A stretch of 64,000 bases of DNA from a bacterium. GTDB lineage: Bacteria; Planctomycetota; Planctomycetia; Pirellulales; Pirellulaceae. Numbering within the stretch: the stretch's first letter is position 1; each line of letters starts with the position of its first letter. The translations under genes and the position numbers were made by a program. Under the pieces are notes generated by a model, which was not told the origin of the DNA, searched no databases, and worked only from the letters and a program-made list of their open reading frames with translations. Where the stretch lies: contig JAUIGN010000022.1 in the NCBI GenBank assembly GCA_030430075.1, forward strand, positions 1 through 64,000, given 5' to 3'. Positions 62,944-64,000 of this stretch are shown here, piece after piece.

Positions 62944-64000
62944 TTAGGCTTTGGCCGCCATCTTCTTGGCCTGTTCTTCGGCCTGCTCGATCACGCCAAC
63001 GTACATAAAGGCAGACTCGGGCAGGTGGTCCCACTTTCCGTCGCAGATCTCTTCAAAACTGCGGATCGTGTCCTCGAGCGATGTGATTTCGCCCTTCTTG
63101 CCAGTAAACACCTCGGCGACCAGGAAGGGCTGCGAAAGGAACCGTTCGATGCGGCGAGCGCGGTGCACGATCAAGCGATCCTCTTCACTCAATTCATCAA
63201 CACCCAGAATGGCAATGATGTCCTGCAATTCACGGTACCGCTGCAAGGTTGTCTGCACGCGGCGTGCGATTGTGTAGTGGCGATCTCCGACATACTGGGG
63301 ATCCAGAATACGACTGTTCGAGGCCAGCGGATCGATGGCGGGGTAAATCCCCTTCTCCGAAATCGATCGTTCCAGGTAGATGAAGGCATCCAACTGGGAA
63401 AACGCGGTCGCCGGGGCCGGATCGGTCGGATCGTCCGCCGGAACGTAAACCGCCTGGACCGAGGTGATGGCTCCTTTGCTGGTCGACGCGATCCGCTCTT
63501 GCAAGGCTCCCATTTCCGTGGCCAGTGTCGGCTGGTAACCGACGGCCGAAGGCATCCGGCCGAGCAACGCCGAAACCTCACTACCCGCCTGCGAAAAACG
63601 GAAGATATTATCGACGAACAACAGCGTGTCCTTGCCGGTCGTATCACGGAAGTATTCGGCCATCGTCAGCGCCGACAGGGCGACCCGTAAGCGGGCCCCC
63701 GGGGGCTCGTTCATCTGTCCGAACACCATCGTTGTCTGCTCGATCACGCTCCGACCGGTATCGCCGATCTTGGCTTCCTGCATTTCCAACCAGAGGTCGG
63801 TTCCTTCACGCGTTCGCTCGCCGACACCGGCAAACACCGAGTAACCACCGTGGGCGCTGGCAATCCGAGCGATCAGCTCGGTCAAGATCACCGTCTTGCC
63901 CAGACCGGCCCCACCGAACAGCCCGGCCTTACCACCACGCACAAAGGGCGTCAGGAGGTCGACCACCTTGATTCCCGTCTCGAACAGCTCCGTGCTGGTG
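62944..64000 (-). CDS. atpD: ATP synthase F1 beta subunit (5' end outside window)
   Basis: The frame runs to the window end; about 352 codons are visible. Conserved blocks: GIKVVDLLTPF, Walker A GGAGLGKTVILTEL, GERTREGTDLWLEM, MNEPPGARLRVALSALTMAE, Walker B DTLLFVDNIFRF and the DELSEEDRL segment. The C-terminal part ends QAEEQAKKMAAKA. Catalytic subunit of F1. The gene order beta then epsilon is normal for atp operons. Confidence 0.96.
   Translation of the reverse strand, partial: TSTELFETGIKVVDLLTPFVRGGKAGLFGGAGLGKTVILTELIARIASAHGGYSVFAGVGERTREGTDLWLEMQEAKIGDTGRSVIEQTTMVFGQMNEPPGARLRVALSALTMAEYFRDTTGKDTLLFVDNIFRFSQAGSEVSALLGRMPSAVGYQPTLATEMGALQERIASTSKGAITSVQAVYVPADDPTDPAPATAFSQLDAFIYLERSISEKGIYPAIDPLASNSRILDPQYVGDRHYTIARRVQTTLQRYRELQDIIAILGVDELSEEDRLIVHRARRIERFLSQPFLVAEVFTGKKGEITSLEDTIRSFEEICDGKWDHLPESAFMYVGVIEQAEEQAKKMAAKA

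Overview
The window looks like a chromosomal segment of a planctomycete, most likely of the Pirellulales. The DNA is GC-rich. It carries family combinations typical of that group: two DUF1501 proteins, a DUF1549/DUF1553 secreted cytochrome-like protein paired with a PPC-repeat protein, a giant surface protein with the N-terminal EDRRLLA sorting motif, a membrane-anchored Ser/Thr kinase, and many secreted enzymes. This assignment is from family content only; no rRNA or tRNA gene was seen.

Layout. (1) 1-3947: end of a membrane-associated operon with ATGA-type start/stop overlaps: a QPGQ-repeat protein (cut by the window edge), a two-ended membrane protein with a glutamine-amidotransferase-like domain, and a caspase/C13-like protein. 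(2) 4727-7213: an octaheme cytochrome fused to HEAT and TPR repeats. (3) 7365-9351 (minus strand): a small zinc-ribbon protein, an Nfu Fe-S carrier and a CPBP protease. (4) 9687-11634: an orphan Hpt domain and an N-acyl-D-amino-acid deacylase-like amidohydrolase. (5) 11693-16667: two small secreted or lipid-anchored proteins, a metzincin-type secreted metallopeptidase and a DUF1501 protein. (6) 17331-26406: the DUF1549/1553 plus PPC pair, a neutral-ceramidase-like enzyme, a five-bladed-propeller glycosidase-like protein and a small two-TM protein. (7) 26817-36013 (minus): a roughly 3,000-residue surface protein made of golvesin-like and ASH/choice-of-anchor-D modules ending in a zinc metalloprotease, interrupted by one apparent single-base frameshift. 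(8) 36466-46237: prolyl oligopeptidase, ComEC, a zinc-ribbon membrane protein, a double alpha/beta hydrolase, a 67-residue protein and a TPR lipoprotein. (9) 46461-53478: a secreted basic protein, the receptor-like kinase, then selB and selA. (10) 53764-58870: a secreted protein, an HTH-REC regulator with a clear promoter and long leader, a soluble histidine kinase and an NhaC-type antiporter. (11) 59348-64000: a second DUF1501 protein, an MTAN-like nucleosidase, and atpC-atpD on the minus strand, with atpD running off the end.

Two themes cut across the window. Most genes encode exported, membrane or cell-surface proteins, fitting a particle-associated polymer degrader. The intergenic DNA is filled with short repeats: a dispersed element of about 150-180 bp (five good copies plus partial ones), a small hairpin element (five copies), and several tandem arrays with 12-, 14-, 16/17- and 17-bp units. 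The strongest items for follow-up are the frameshifted giant protein, the dispersed repeat/hairpin families, the caspase-like operon and the leader upstream of the HTH-REC regulator. Nothing here proves a new multigene system.
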